From the NCBI GenBank assembly GCA_047602365.1, contig JASGHM010000003.1, positions 62,001 through 126,000 of the forward strand: a DNA stretch of 64,000 bases, read 5' to 3'. The notes beneath the pieces are model-generated. The model ran no database searches. It saw nothing but the letters and a program-made list of their open reading frames with translations, and had not been told where the DNA came from. Of this stretch, positions 40,605 to 49,275 are shown piece by piece. The translations under genes and the position numbers were made by a program. Every line of letters starts with the position of its first letter. The stretch's first letter is position 1. This DNA comes from Piscinibacter sp047602365. Its GTDB lineage: Bacteria > Pseudomonadota > Gammaproteobacteria > Burkholderiales > Burkholderiaceae_C.

Positions 40605-41420
40605 ATGAAGATCCTCGTGCTCGGCTCAGGGGGCCGCGCAGATTGCCGGCAGTGCGCCGCCAGCACCGCCGACTCCCGGCCGCCGTCGTCGCGACTGCCC
40701 GGCGCCATCGCGGTGACCGGCGTCGAGCAGCGCTGGCTGCTGATCAACGCAGCACCGGAGATCGCCCGCCACGCGCAGATCGAGAGTGCTGCGCAGCAGG
40801 GCCGCATCGCTGGTGTCGTGCTGCTCGACGCGCAGCTCGAACACGCCGCCAGCCTGGCCGAGCTGAGCCGCGGCGGGCCGCTGAACCTCTACGCCACGCC
40901 GGCGGTGTTCGAGGAGCTGACCTGCCGCTTGCCGATGCTCGGCCTGCCCGAAGGCGGCGGCGCGGTGCGCTGGCACCTGCTGCCGGTGGCGGGCGATGTG
41001 CGCAGCGCCGAGTTCCGTGTCGAGGGCCTGGAGTCGTTGCGCTTCGTCGCCGTCGACGATGGCGGCTGGGCCGCGCCCTACTCGCCCTACGGCGCCGAGG
41101 CCGTGGTCGGCGACAGCGTCTCGCTGCTGATCGAGGACCGCCGTGCCGGCCAGCGCCTGGTCTACTCGCCGGCGGCCGGCGGCGGCGCGCGGCCGTGGAT
41201 GGAAGGCGCCGACTGCCTGCTCGTCGCCGCAGCGGGCTGCCGCGACCTGCCCGTGCCGACGTCCCCCACGATCGGTCTGGCCGACACCGGGGCGCGGCGC
41301 ACGGTGCTGGTCCACCTCGACGACTGCGATCCGCGCCTGCACGAGGGCAGCGAGGCGCGCCGCGCCATCGATGCGGCCGGCATCGAGGTCGCGTTCGACG
41401 GCATGGAGATCGAGCTGTGA
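40605..41420 (+). CDS. PqqB-like metallo-beta-lactamase-fold protein
   Basis: A 271-residue cytoplasmic protein aligned by eye with PqqB: start MKILVLGSGG, a cysteine pair DCRQC, LLINAAPEIARHA, GVVLLDAQLEHAASL (where PqqB has LTDAQIDH), APYSPYG and the C-terminal hallmark IEVAFDGMEIEL. It lacks the classic HxHxDH zinc motif of the beta-lactamase fold and the GGFPQWNC start of true PqqB, so it is a divergent relative whose substrate may differ. It is first in a coupled set of five genes with a TolQ-like proton channel. No other PQQ synthesis gene is present. ATG 40605 lies after a sigma54 promoter. Confidence 0.75.
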   Translation: MKILVLGSGGRADCRQCAASTADSRPPSSRLPGAIAVTGVEQRWLLINAAPEIARHAQIESAAQQGRIAGVVLLDAQLEHAASLAELSRGGPLNLYATPAVFEELTCRLPMLGLPEGGGAVRWHLLPVAGDVRSAEFRVEGLESLRFVAVDDGGWAAPYSPYGAEAVVGDSVSLLIEDRRAGQRLVYSPAAGGGARPWMEGADCLLVAAAGCRDLPVPTSPTIGLADTGARRTVLVHLDDCDPRLHEGSEARRAIDAAGIEVAFDGMEIEL

Positions 41421-42091
41421 ATCGCGCCGCCGCCGCACCGCGCGCCGCGACGCCGGCGATCGAGCCGATCTGGCTGGAGTGGGCCGCGCTGGCCGGCATG
41501 CTCGCCTTCGCGACCTGGCTGCTCGGTGGCCGCGGCGTGTGGGCACTGCTGCTGCACTCCGACCCGACCGGTTTGACGCTGGTGATCATCGTCGTCTTCA
41601 CCGCCGCGACGATCTGGTGCGGCTCGCGCGCCCGCGAGCTGGCGCAGCAGCGGCGCTGGCTGGAAGACGCACGGGGCGCGCACGGCGGCACGGCCCGCGG
41701 CGGCTGGGCGGCCGACTACTGGGCCGCGCTGCGCGCCGCGCCGCGTGATGCCGGCGCGCCGCTGGACCTGCTGCTCGAGCACACGCACGGCCCGCATCAC
41801 ACCGCCTGGTGGGTCAACGGCATCCAGCTCAAGCTCGGACTGCTCGGCAAGGTGATCGGCTTCTCGATCCTGGCCATCGAGATCGGCCAGATCCAGAACT
41901 TCGACGCCTCGCAGTCGCAGGAGCTGCTGCGCAGCCTGACCACGGGCCTGGGCGTGGCGCTGCTGACGACGATGGTCGGCCTGGTCGGCAACATCCTGCT
42001 CGGCCTGCAGCTGACGCGGCTGGACCGCTATGCCGACGCGCTGGTGGCCGACGCGCAAGCGCACGGCCTGGCCATCGCCGCGGAGCACTGA
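41417..42091 (+). CDS. MotA/TolQ/ExbB-family proton channel-like protein
   Basis: A 224-residue inner-membrane protein starting at GTG 41417, overlapping the PqqB-like stop by four bases. Helices: about 18-38, 45-62, then after a cytoplasmic loop LKLGLLGKVIGFSILAIEIGQI and SLTTGLGVALLTTMVGLVGNILLGLQL, which match the two conserved helices of the TolQ/ExbB/MotA channel domain. Such proteins pair with an ExbD/TolR/MotB-like partner with one transmembrane helix; the next gene fits. Proton-driven energy use across the envelope is expected (family knowledge), but the load is unknown. Confidence 0.82.
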   Translation: MNRAAAAPRAATPAIEPIWLEWAALAGMLAFATWLLGGRGVWALLLHSDPTGLTLVIIVVFTAATIWCGSRARELAQQRRWLEDARGAHGGTARGGWAADYWAALRAAPRDAGAPLDLLLEHTHGPHHTAWWVNGIQLKLGLLGKVIGFSILAIEIGQIQNFDASQSQELLRSLTTGLGVALLTTMVGLVGNILLGLQLTRLDRYADALVADAQAHGLAIAAEH

Positions 42092-42094
42092 GAC

Positions 42095-42700
42095 ATGCGC
42101 AGACGGCGCTTCGCCCGCGAAGCGGAGGTCGACCCGTTCTACGACATGTTGTTCAACATGCTGATCGCCTTCGTCTTCTGCTTCATCATCGCTCTGCTGG
42201 CGATGAACCCGAAGGCGCTGAAGGCCGGCGACATCCCGTCCAAGGCCGAGTACATCGTCAACGTGTCGTGGCCGGACATGAACCCGAACGACATCGACAC
42301 CTGGGTGCAGGACCCGGCCGCCAACCTGGTCTGGTTCCGCGCCCGCGAGGCCGGGCTGATGCACCTGGACCGCGACGACCGCGGCATGACCAACGACATC
42401 ATCGTCGTCAACGGCAAGCAGGTCGCCAACCCGCTGAACACCGAGGTGGTGACGATCCGCGGCATCGCGCCGGGCGAGTACACCGTCAACGTTCACTACT
42501 ACGAATCGAAGGACGGGCGGCCGGTCGAGGTGACCGTCTCGGTCATCAAGGTGAACCCGCGCGCCGAGGTGGTCTTCTACGGCAGCGTCACGCTGGCCCG
42601 CAAGGGCGACGAGGCCACCGCCGCCCGCTTCACCGTGCTGCCCGACGGCTCGGTGACCAACGTCAACACCCTGCCCAAGACCCTGGTTCAACGCCTATGA
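42095..42700 (+). CDS. single-helix periplasmic protein, possible ExbD/TolR-like partner
   Basis: A 201-residue protein: short basic cytoplasmic N-terminus ending EVDPFYDMLFNML, one membrane helix (about 18-36), then a beta-rich periplasmic domain with ND-rich loops (DMNPNDIDTWVQDPAANLVWF) and VVTIRGIAPGEYTVNVHYYESKDGRPVE. The DPFYDMLFNMLIAF helix with its acidic residue near the membrane entry is reminiscent of ExbD/TolR, whose Asp carries protons. The periplasmic part is not the usual ExbD domain. It starts three bases after the channel gene. Function unproven. Confidence 0.65.
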   Translation: MRRRRFAREAEVDPFYDMLFNMLIAFVFCFIIALLAMNPKALKAGDIPSKAEYIVNVSWPDMNPNDIDTWVQDPAANLVWFRAREAGLMHLDRDDRGMTNDIIVVNGKQVANPLNTEVVTIRGIAPGEYTVNVHYYESKDGRPVEVTVSVIKVNPRAEVVFYGSVTLARKGDEATAARFTVLPDGSVTNVNTLPKTLVQRL

Positions 42701-43191
42701 CGACTGCCGTCGTGCTGAGTTTCGCCGCCCTCGTGCTGCTGTGCACGCTGGCGCTGCTGTGGTCGCGCTGGCCGGCCTGGTTGAAGCTGCTGCTGGTGCT
42801 CGGCGTGACCGGTTTCTACTTCTATGCCGACGGCCAGGTGCACGGCCTGGCCGGCTGGCCGAGCCGCGATGCACTGCCCGAACGTTTCGTGCTGCTCGCC
42901 GCGGTGATCGAGGAACCGAGCGCGAAGGGCAAGGGCGCGCTGTACGTGTGGGTCAACGAGCTGAAGGACGGCAAGCCCTCGGCGCAGCCGCGCGCCTACC
43001 AGCTGCCCTACGCGAAGGACCTGCACGCGCTGCTCAACGAGGGCATGAAGAAGGTGCGCCAGGGCATCAGCCAGATGGGCACGGCCGAGCCGAAGACCGG
43101 GCCCAAGGGCTTCTCGTGGCTGCGCCCGGGCAGCGACGAGCAGAACGTCAAGATCCGCGACCTGCCGGTGCCGCAGTTGCCGGAAAAGTGA
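42697..43191 (+). CDS. unrecognised membrane-anchored protein
   Basis: A 164-residue protein whose start overlaps the previous stop (ATGA). The N-terminus has two hydrophobic segments (about 5-25 and 29-45), followed by a soluble domain VLLAAVIEEPSAKGKGALYVWVNELKDGK, a Lys-rich middle and a C-terminal PKTGPKGFSWLRPGSDEQNVKIRDLPVP. I do not recognise a family. As the third member of the channel cluster it may be a periplasmic effector or scaffold. Confidence 0.6.
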   Translation: MTTAVVLSFAALVLLCTLALLWSRWPAWLKLLLVLGVTGFYFYADGQVHGLAGWPSRDALPERFVLLAAVIEEPSAKGKGALYVWVNELKDGKPSAQPRAYQLPYAKDLHALLNEGMKKVRQGISQMGTAEPKTGPKGFSWLRPGSDEQNVKIRDLPVPQLPEK

Positions 43192-43201
43192 GGCCCGAGA
43201 A

Positions 43202-43897
43202 ATGAAGCGCCTCGCCATCGTCGCGCTGGCCCTGCTCGCCGGTGCCTGCAGCGCACCGAAGGACGACTCCTTCTTCCCGCTCGCCAAGGGCCATCGCTGG
43301 ACCTACGAGCTGACCACCGAGTGGGAGAACAACCTCGTCGAGCACGAGCCGCGCATCATCGAGACGCTGGGCCGCCAGACGCTCGAGTCCGGCGAGGCCT
43401 GGCGGCGGCGCAGCGACAGCGGCGTCGACTACTGGCTGAAGAGCGACGCCAGCGGCATCTACCGCGTCGCCAGCAAGAGCGAGCTGCAGGAAGAGCCCGA
43501 GGCCGACAAGGAACCGCGCTTCGTGCTGAAGGCGCCGTTCACGGTCGGCACCACGTGGCGCGCCAGCACCACCGCCTACCTGCTGCAGCGGCGCCAGGAG
43601 TTCCCGCGCGAGATCCGCCACAGCCACCCGGCGGTGCCGATGAACTACACGATCGAGGCGGTCGGCGAAAAGCTCGCCACCCGCGCCGGCGAGTTCAGCG
43701 ACTGCCTGCGCGTCAGGGGCGTCGCCGCACTGCGCCTGTTCGCCGACCCGGTGGTCGGCTGGAAGGACATGGCGCTGACCACCACCGAGTGGTACTGCGC
43801 CGGCGCCGGCCTGGTCAAGCTGGTGCGCGAGGAGCCGGCGCAGTCGACCTTCCTGACCGGCGGAACGCTGACAATGGAGCTGGTCGACTGGCATTGA
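43202..43897 (+). CDS. lipoprotein of unknown function
   Basis: A 231-residue protein with a lipoprotein signal: MKRLAIVALALLAGACS, lipobox Cys at about residue 16. The mature part begins FFPLAKGHRWTYELTTEW, the pattern of small beta-sandwich envelope proteins, and contains GVDYWLKSDASGIYRVASKSE and GLVKLVREEP. Presumably outer- or inner-membrane anchored and facing the periplasm. It is the last gene of the PqqB-like/TolQ-like set, 10 bases after the previous gene and four bases before the CoA-transferase gene. Confidence 0.7.
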   Translation: MKRLAIVALALLAGACSAPKDDSFFPLAKGHRWTYELTTEWENNLVEHEPRIIETLGRQTLESGEAWRRRSDSGVDYWLKSDASGIYRVASKSELQEEPEADKEPRFVLKAPFTVGTTWRASTTAYLLQRRQEFPREIRHSHPAVPMNYTIEAVGEKLATRAGEFSDCLRVRGVAALRLFADPVVGWKDMALTTTEWYCAGAGLVKLVREEPAQSTFLTGGTLTMELVDWH

Positions 43898-43901
43898 TCG
43901 C

Positions 43902-45122
43902 TTGCGCTTGAACCCTTCCGAACTTCCGCTGCACGGCATCCGCGTCGTCGAGTTCACCCACATGGTGATGGGCCCGACCTGCGGCATGGTGCTGGCCGAT
44001 CTCGGCGCCGAGGTCATCAAGGTCGAGCCGCTGGCCGGCGATGCCACGCGCCGCCTGCTCGGCTCGGGCGCCGGCTTCTTCGCGATGTTCAACCGCAACA
44101 AGCGCAGCATCGCGCTCGATGCCAAGGACCCACGTGGCCGCGAGATCGTGCTGAGGCTGATCGCCGGCGCCGACGTGTTCAGCGAGAACTTCAAGGCCGG
44201 CACGATGGAGGCACTGGGCCTCGGCGCGCAGACGCTGCAGCGCCTCAACCCGCGCCTGGTGCACGTCTCGCACAAGGGCTTCCTGCCCGGGCCTTACGAA
44301 CACCGCACTGCGCTCGACGAGGTGGTGCAGATGATGGGCGGCCTGGCCTACATGACCGGCCCGGAAGGCCGGCCGCTGCGCGCCGGGGCCAGCGTCAACG
44401 ACATCATGGGCGGCCTGTTCGGCGCGATCGGCGCGCTGGCGGCGCTGTGGCAGCGGCAGCAGACCGGGCGCGGCCAGGCGGTGAACAGCGCGCTGTTCGA
44501 GAACAACGTGTTCCTGGTCGCGCAGCACATGATGCAGTTCGCGGTGACCGGCCAGGCCGCCGCGCCGATGCCCGGCCGCATCAGCGCCTGGGCGGTCTAC
44601 GACGTGTTCACCGTGAAAGACGGCGAGCAGATCTTCCTCGCCGCGGTCAGCGACACGCAGTGGGCGGCGATGTGCCGCGCCTTCGGCTTCGACGACCTGC
44701 TCGTCGACCTGCGCCTGGCCTCCAACAACGATCGTGTCCGTGCGCGCGACTGGATGCTGCCGCTGCTGCGCGAGCGCTTCGCCGCCTTCGGTGCGGCCGA
44801 ACTGGCGGCACGCTTCGAGGCCCAGTCCCTGCCCTACGCGCCGATCACCCGGCCGCAGGAACTGTTCGACGACCCGCACCTGGAGGCCACCGGTGGCCTT
44901 GCCGCGATGCAGGTGCCGGCCGATGCCAGCGCCGCCGGCCGGATCATTGACACGCGTGCGCCGCTGCTGCCGGTCACGATGGCCGGGCAGCGCCTGCCCT
45001 TGCGCGAGAACCCGCCCGCGGTCGGCGAGCACAGCGCCGCCGTGCTGCGCGAACTGGGCTACGGCGACGCCGAGATCGCTGCGCTGCACGCTGCCGGCGT
45101 CATCGCCGGTTCTTGCGGCTGA
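43902..45122 (+). CDS. CaiB/BaiF (class III) CoA-transferase
   Basis: A 406-residue cytoplasmic enzyme with the class III CoA-transferase signature: GIRVVEFTHMVMGPTCGMVLADLGAEVIKVEP at the N-terminus, GAGFFAMFNRNKRSIALDAKDPRGREIVLRLI, ENFKAG (the region that carries the catalytic Asp in many members), and later ALFENNVFLVAQH. It moves CoA between acyl and small-acid donors; substrate unknown. The start TTG 43902 is chosen because it lies four bases after the previous stop; a TTG at 43908 is possible. It may belong to the same operon as the genes above. Confidence 0.88.
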   Translation: MRLNPSELPLHGIRVVEFTHMVMGPTCGMVLADLGAEVIKVEPLAGDATRRLLGSGAGFFAMFNRNKRSIALDAKDPRGREIVLRLIAGADVFSENFKAGTMEALGLGAQTLQRLNPRLVHVSHKGFLPGPYEHRTALDEVVQMMGGLAYMTGPEGRPLRAGASVNDIMGGLFGAIGALAALWQRQQTGRGQAVNSALFENNVFLVAQHMMQFAVTGQAAAPMPGRISAWAVYDVFTVKDGEQIFLAAVSDTQWAAMCRAFGFDDLLVDLRLASNNDRVRARDWMLPLLRERFAAFGAAELAARFEAQSLPYAPITRPQELFDDPHLEATGGLAAMQVPADASAAGRIIDTRAPLLPVTMAGQRLPLRENPPAVGEHSAAVLRELGYGDAEIAALHAAGVIAGSCG

Positions 45123-45199
45123 TCAAGCCCGGCGTCCCGCCGCTGCCAGCGAATCAGGCGCCGGGCCGACAATGCGCGGCCTGCCGCACGCCACCGCCC

Positions 45200-45790
45200 A
45201 TGCACCTCACCCTCTTCAGCACGCCCGTGGTCAACCGCGTGCTGCGCGCAGCGTCGCTGGCCTTCCTCAAGCTCAACGGCTGGACCGTCGAGGGCAGCCT
45301 GCCCTCTGCTGCCGCGAAGTCGGTGCTGATCGCCGCGCCGCACACCAGCAACTGGGACCTGCCCTACACGCTGATGGCCGGCTTCGCGCTGAACCTGAAC
45401 CTGTACTGGATGGGCAAGGCCAGCCTGTTCGCGCCGCCGTTCGGGCCGCTGATGCGCTGGCTGGGTGGCATCGCAGTCGACCGCTCGAAGAGCAACAACC
45501 TGGTGGCCGCCTCGGCGCAGGCGCTGGTCGAGGCCGACGGCCCGGTGCAACTGGTCGTGCCGCCCGAGGGCACACGCGGCCGCACGCGGCAGTGGAAGAC
45601 CGGCTTCTACTTCATCGCGCTGGAGGCGAAGGTGCCGATCGTGCTGGCCTACATGGACTACCAGCGCAAGGCCGTCGGGCTCGGCCCGCTGTTCGTGCCG
45701 ACCAGCGAGGTCGAGCGCGACATGGACGAGATCAAGCGCTTCTACGCCGGCGTGAAGGGCCGCAATCCGGACCAGTTCGAGCCGCAGTGA
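45200..45790 (+). CDS. PlsC-like lysophospholipid acyltransferase
   Basis: A 196-residue protein with the HX4D acyltransferase motif HTSNWD, followed by LYWMGKASLFAPPFG, VDRSKSNN and the PEGTR-type motif VVPPEGTRGRTRQWKTG. It lacks an obvious signal; a hydrophobic stretch near residue 40 probably places it at the membrane. The family acylates a glycerol-based or similar lipid acceptor. It starts 77 bases after the CoA-transferase gene and ends the run of plus-strand genes before the formate dehydrogenase. Confidence 0.82.
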   Translation: MHLTLFSTPVVNRVLRAASLAFLKLNGWTVEGSLPSAAAKSVLIAAPHTSNWDLPYTLMAGFALNLNLYWMGKASLFAPPFGPLMRWLGGIAVDRSKSNNLVAASAQALVEADGPVQLVVPPEGTRGRTRQWKTGFYFIALEAKVPIVLAYMDYQRKAVGLGPLFVPTSEVERDMDEIKRFYAGVKGRNPDQFEPQ

Positions 45791-45866
45791 AGCGTGGCGG
45801 CGGCATGCCCGCAACGCTCGAACCCTGAGTCGATACCCGCAGCCGCGGCGGCCTTGCCGCGTCAGC

Positions 45867-45906
45867 TTGTCGCATCACCTGCGATGCGGGCGCGACAACT
45901 TGTCGC
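45867..45906. promoter_or_regulatory. palindromic site in the formate dehydrogenase upstream region
   Basis: GCGACAACTTGTCGC (45892-45906) is a perfect 7+1+7 palindrome, and a third half-site TTGTCGC lies at 45867-45873. Between them, CGCATC (45871-45876) and GATGCG (45883-45888) form another inverted repeat. The 262-base gap 45791-46052 also holds a CGCGGC/GCCGCG hairpin (45844-45861, after the acyltransferase) and CGAGCC/GGCTCG (46023-46037) just before the ribosome-binding GGAG. The 45892 palindrome is the best operator candidate for the operon. Confidence 0.5.
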
Positions 45907-46052
45907 ACGCAGCGCCCGTGCGGCCTGTGCAACGTGCTTCATAAGGGTTCGCGGGCATCGGGGTGTGCCGGGGCCTCGGTTCAAATGATTCCAGCTCTGC
46001 CGTGACGCAGGCCTCATTTCGACGAGCCGCAGGCTCGCAGGAGATCGTGACG

Positions 46053-49000
46053 ATGGACATGAACCGGAGGCAATTCTTCCGGGTCAGCGGAGCGGGGCTG
46101 GTGGGTTCCAGCCTCGTCGCGTTGGGCTTCTCGCCCACGGCGGCACTCGCCGAGACGCGCAACTTCAAGCTGGCCCGCACCACCGAAACCCGCAGCACCT
46201 GCCCGTACTGCTCGGTCAGCTGCGGCCTGGTGATGTACACCCTCGGCGACAAGGCGAAGAACGTCAAGTCGACCATCATCCACGTCGAGGGCGACCCCGA
46301 CCACCCGGTCAACCGCGGCACGCTGTGCCCGAAGGGTGCCGGCGTGATGGACATGATCCAGTCGCCCAACCGCGTCAAGCACCCGCAGGTGCGCGAGGCG
46401 GGCACGAACGAGTGGAAGAACATCTCGTGGGACGAGGCGCTGACGCGCGTGGCCAAGCACCTGAAGGCCGACCGCGACGCCAACCTCGTCAAGACCATCG
46501 AGAAGGACGGCAAGCAGATCACGGTGAACCGCTGGAACAGCACCGGCTTCCTGATCAGCTCGGCCTCCTCCAACGAATCCGGTTATCTGTCCGTCAAGGT
46601 CGCGCGCGGCCTGGGGATGGTCGCACTCGATACGCAAGCACGTATCTGACACGCGCCGACGGTGTCCAGTCTGGGCCCGACTTTCGGTCGCGGAGCGATG
46701 ACCAACTCGTGGACTGATATCAAGAACACGGATCTCGTGCTGATCATGGGCGGCAATGCCGCCGAAGCCCACCCCTGCGGCTTCAAGTGGGTGACGGAGG
46801 CCATGCAGACGCGCAAGGCCAAGCTGATCGTGGTCGACCCGCGCTTCACGCGCAGCGCCGCGGTGGCCGACACCTACGCGCCGATCCGCGTCGGAACCGA
46901 CATCGCCTTCCTCGGCGGCGTCATCAACTACCTGCTGTCGAACAACAAGATCCACCTCGACTACGTCAAGCTGAATACGGACGCCACGTTCCTGACCAAG
47001 CCGGACTACAAGTTCGACAACGGCACCTTCAGCGGCTACGACGAGGCCAAGCGGTCCTACAGCAAGGCGAGCTGGGGCTACCAGCTCGGCGAGGACGGCT
47101 ACGTCAAGGTCGACGAGACGATGCAGGACCCGCTGTGCGTGTTCCAGCAGATGAAGAAGCACTACGCCCGGTACACGCCGGAGCTGGTGAGCCAGATCAC
47201 CGGCACGCCGAAGGACCAGTTCCTGAAGATCGCCGAGATGCTGGCCGCCACCTCGGCGCCGGACAAGGTGATGACCATCTGCTACGCGCTCGGCTGGACC
47301 CAGCACAGCGTCGGCTCGCAGAACATCCGCACGATGGCCATGATCCAGCTGCTGCTGGGCAACATGGGCCGGCCGGGTGGCGGCATCAACGCGCTGCGCG
47401 GCCACGCCAACGTGCAGGGCATCACCGACATGTGCGCCTACTCGGAAGTGCTGTCGGGCTACCTGAGCTCGCCGGCCGAGGCCGATGTCGACTTCGAGAG
47501 CTACCTGAAGGTGCGCACCGGCAAGCCCTTGCGCCCGGGGCAGATGGCCTTCACGCAGAACTTCCCGAAGTGGCACGTCAGCCTGATGAAGGCCTACTAC
47601 GGCAACGCGGCGACGAAGGACAACAACTTCGCCTACGACTGGGTGCCCAAGCGTGACGGTGCCTACGACATCCTGGCGATCTTCGAGCGCATGCACCAGG
47701 GCAAGATCAACGGCTTCGTCGTGCAGGGCTTCAACCCGCTCGCGGCCGTGCCCAACAAGAAGAAGCTCAGCGCCGCGCTGGCCAAGCTGAAGTACCTGGT
47801 GGTGATGGATCCGCTGGAGACGGAGACGAGCGAGTTCTGGAAGAACTTCGGCCCGCTCAACGACGTCAAGGCGGAGGACATCAAGACCGAGGTGTTCCGC
47901 TTCCCGACCAGCTGCTTCGCCGAGGAGACCGGCAGCTTCACCAACTCCAGCCGCGTGATCAGCTGGAAGGAGAAGGCCGTCGATCCGCCGGGCGAAGCGA
48001 AGACCGACTCGGAGATCATGGCGCGCCTGTTCGTCAAGCTGCGCGGCATGTACGCGAAGGACGGCGGCACGCTGCCCGAGCCGATCGCCGGCCTGGCCTG
48101 GCCCTACATCAACGCCAATGTGCCGAGCGCGGCCGAGGTGCTGCGCGAGATCTCCGGCAAGGCGCTGGCCGATCTGATGCCGCCGCCGCCCGCGCCCAAG
48201 CTGGACGACAAGGGCAAGCCGATTCCCGTGCCGCCGCCGCTGCCGGGCACGCCGCCGCCGGCGCCGATCCTGAAGGCCGGCGAGCAGGTGCCGGGCTTCG
48301 CGGTGCTGCGCGACGACGGCACGACCGCCTGCGGCAACTGGATCTACGCCGGCTGCTGGAGCCAGGCAGGCAACCTGACCGCGCGGCGCGACACCGCCGA
48401 CCCGACGGGTCTCGGTGTGTTCCCGAACTGGGGTTTCTCGTGGCCGGCCAACCGCCGCATCCTCTACAACCGCGCCAGCGCGGACAAGGACGGCAAGCCC
48501 TGGGACGCCAGCCGCAAGTACCTGGCCTGGAACGGCACGAGCTGGGCCGGTGGGGCCGACGTGCCCGACATGCGGCCCGACGCCGCGCCGGAGCAGAACG
48601 TCGGCGCCTTCATCATGAACCCGGAGGGTGTGGCGCGCCTGCACGCCATCGGCATGAACGAAGGCCCGTTCCCCGAGCACTACGAGCCCTTCGAGACGCC
48701 GGTGGGCGTGAACCTGATGTGCCCGAGCAACCCGAAGGCCGTCAGCAACCCCGCCGCGCGTGTCTACAAGGGCGACCTGGAGGCCTTCGGCAAGAAGGAG
48801 GAGTTCCCCTACGCAGCCACCACCTACCGCCTGACCGAGCACCTGCACTACTGGACCAAGCACTCGCGCAGCAACGCGATCGTGCAGCCCGCGCCCTTCG
48901 TCGAGATCGGCGAGGAGCTGGCGAAGGAGAAGGGCATCAAGCAGGGCGACAAGGTGAAGGTGCGCAGCAACCGCGGCGAAGTGGTCGCGGCCTGCGTGGT

Positions 49001-49190
49001 CACCAAGCGCATGAAGGCGCTCGACGTGAACGGCAAGAAGGTGCACCACGTCGGCATCCCGATCCACTGGGGCTTCAAGGGCGTGACGCAGAACGGCTAC
49101 CTGGCCAACGCATTGACACCCTTCGTCGGCGACGCGAACTCGCAGACGCCGGAGTTCAAGGCGTTCCTCGTCAACATCGAGAAGGTGTGA
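46053..49190 (+). CDS. fdnG: selenocysteine-containing formate dehydrogenase alpha subunit (internal TGA read as Sec199)
   Basis: Reads as 1045 residues when the in-frame TGA at 46647-46649 is taken as selenocysteine; without it the frame stops after 198 residues. N-terminus MDMNRRQFFRVSGAG is a twin-arginine signal. A [4Fe-4S] motif STCPYCSVSCGLV with GTLCPKGA follows, then the Sec site in LDTQARI-U-HAPTVSSLG, GPTFGRGAMTNSW and the molybdopterin domains to the C-terminal VGIPIHWGFKG. The family oxidises formate to CO2 at a Mo- or W-bis-MGD centre in the periplasm. An unusual proline-rich insert lies at about 710-740. GGAG precedes ATG 46053. Genes for beta and gamma subunits, fdhE, selA, selB and tRNA-Sec follow. 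Confidence 0.95.
46650..46680 (+). promoter_or_regulatory. bacterial SECIS element
   Basis: Just after the Sec TGA, GTCC (46664-46667) pairs with GGGC (46673-46676) around the five-base loop AGTCT (46668-46672). Known bacterial SECIS apical loops hold a similar AGGUCU with a short C/G-rich stem about 11-16 bases after UGA; this matches. It would be read by SelB, encoded at 58272. The hairpin is coded within the gene and translated. Confidence 0.7.
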
Positions 49191-49192
49191 CC

Positions 49193-49270
49193 ATGAAGCC
49201 CCCAAGCTCACTTCGTTCACTGCCCCCCAAGGGGGCGCAGGCCTCCCTTGGGGCGGCCCGGCGGGAGTCC
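49193..49270 (+). repeat. interspersed intergenic repeat between fdnG and fdxH
   Basis: From ATGAAGCCCCC to GGCGGGAG the stretch has short inverted segments (CCCCCCAAGGGGG, CCTCCCTTGGGG) and a CTCACTTCGTTCACTG core, a layout I recognise as a common interspersed element in Burkholderiales genomes. It lies three bases after the fdnG stop and ends with GCGGGAG, placed to act as the ribosome-binding site for the beta subunit at 49276. Confidence 0.6.
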
Positions 49271-49275
49271 TGACC

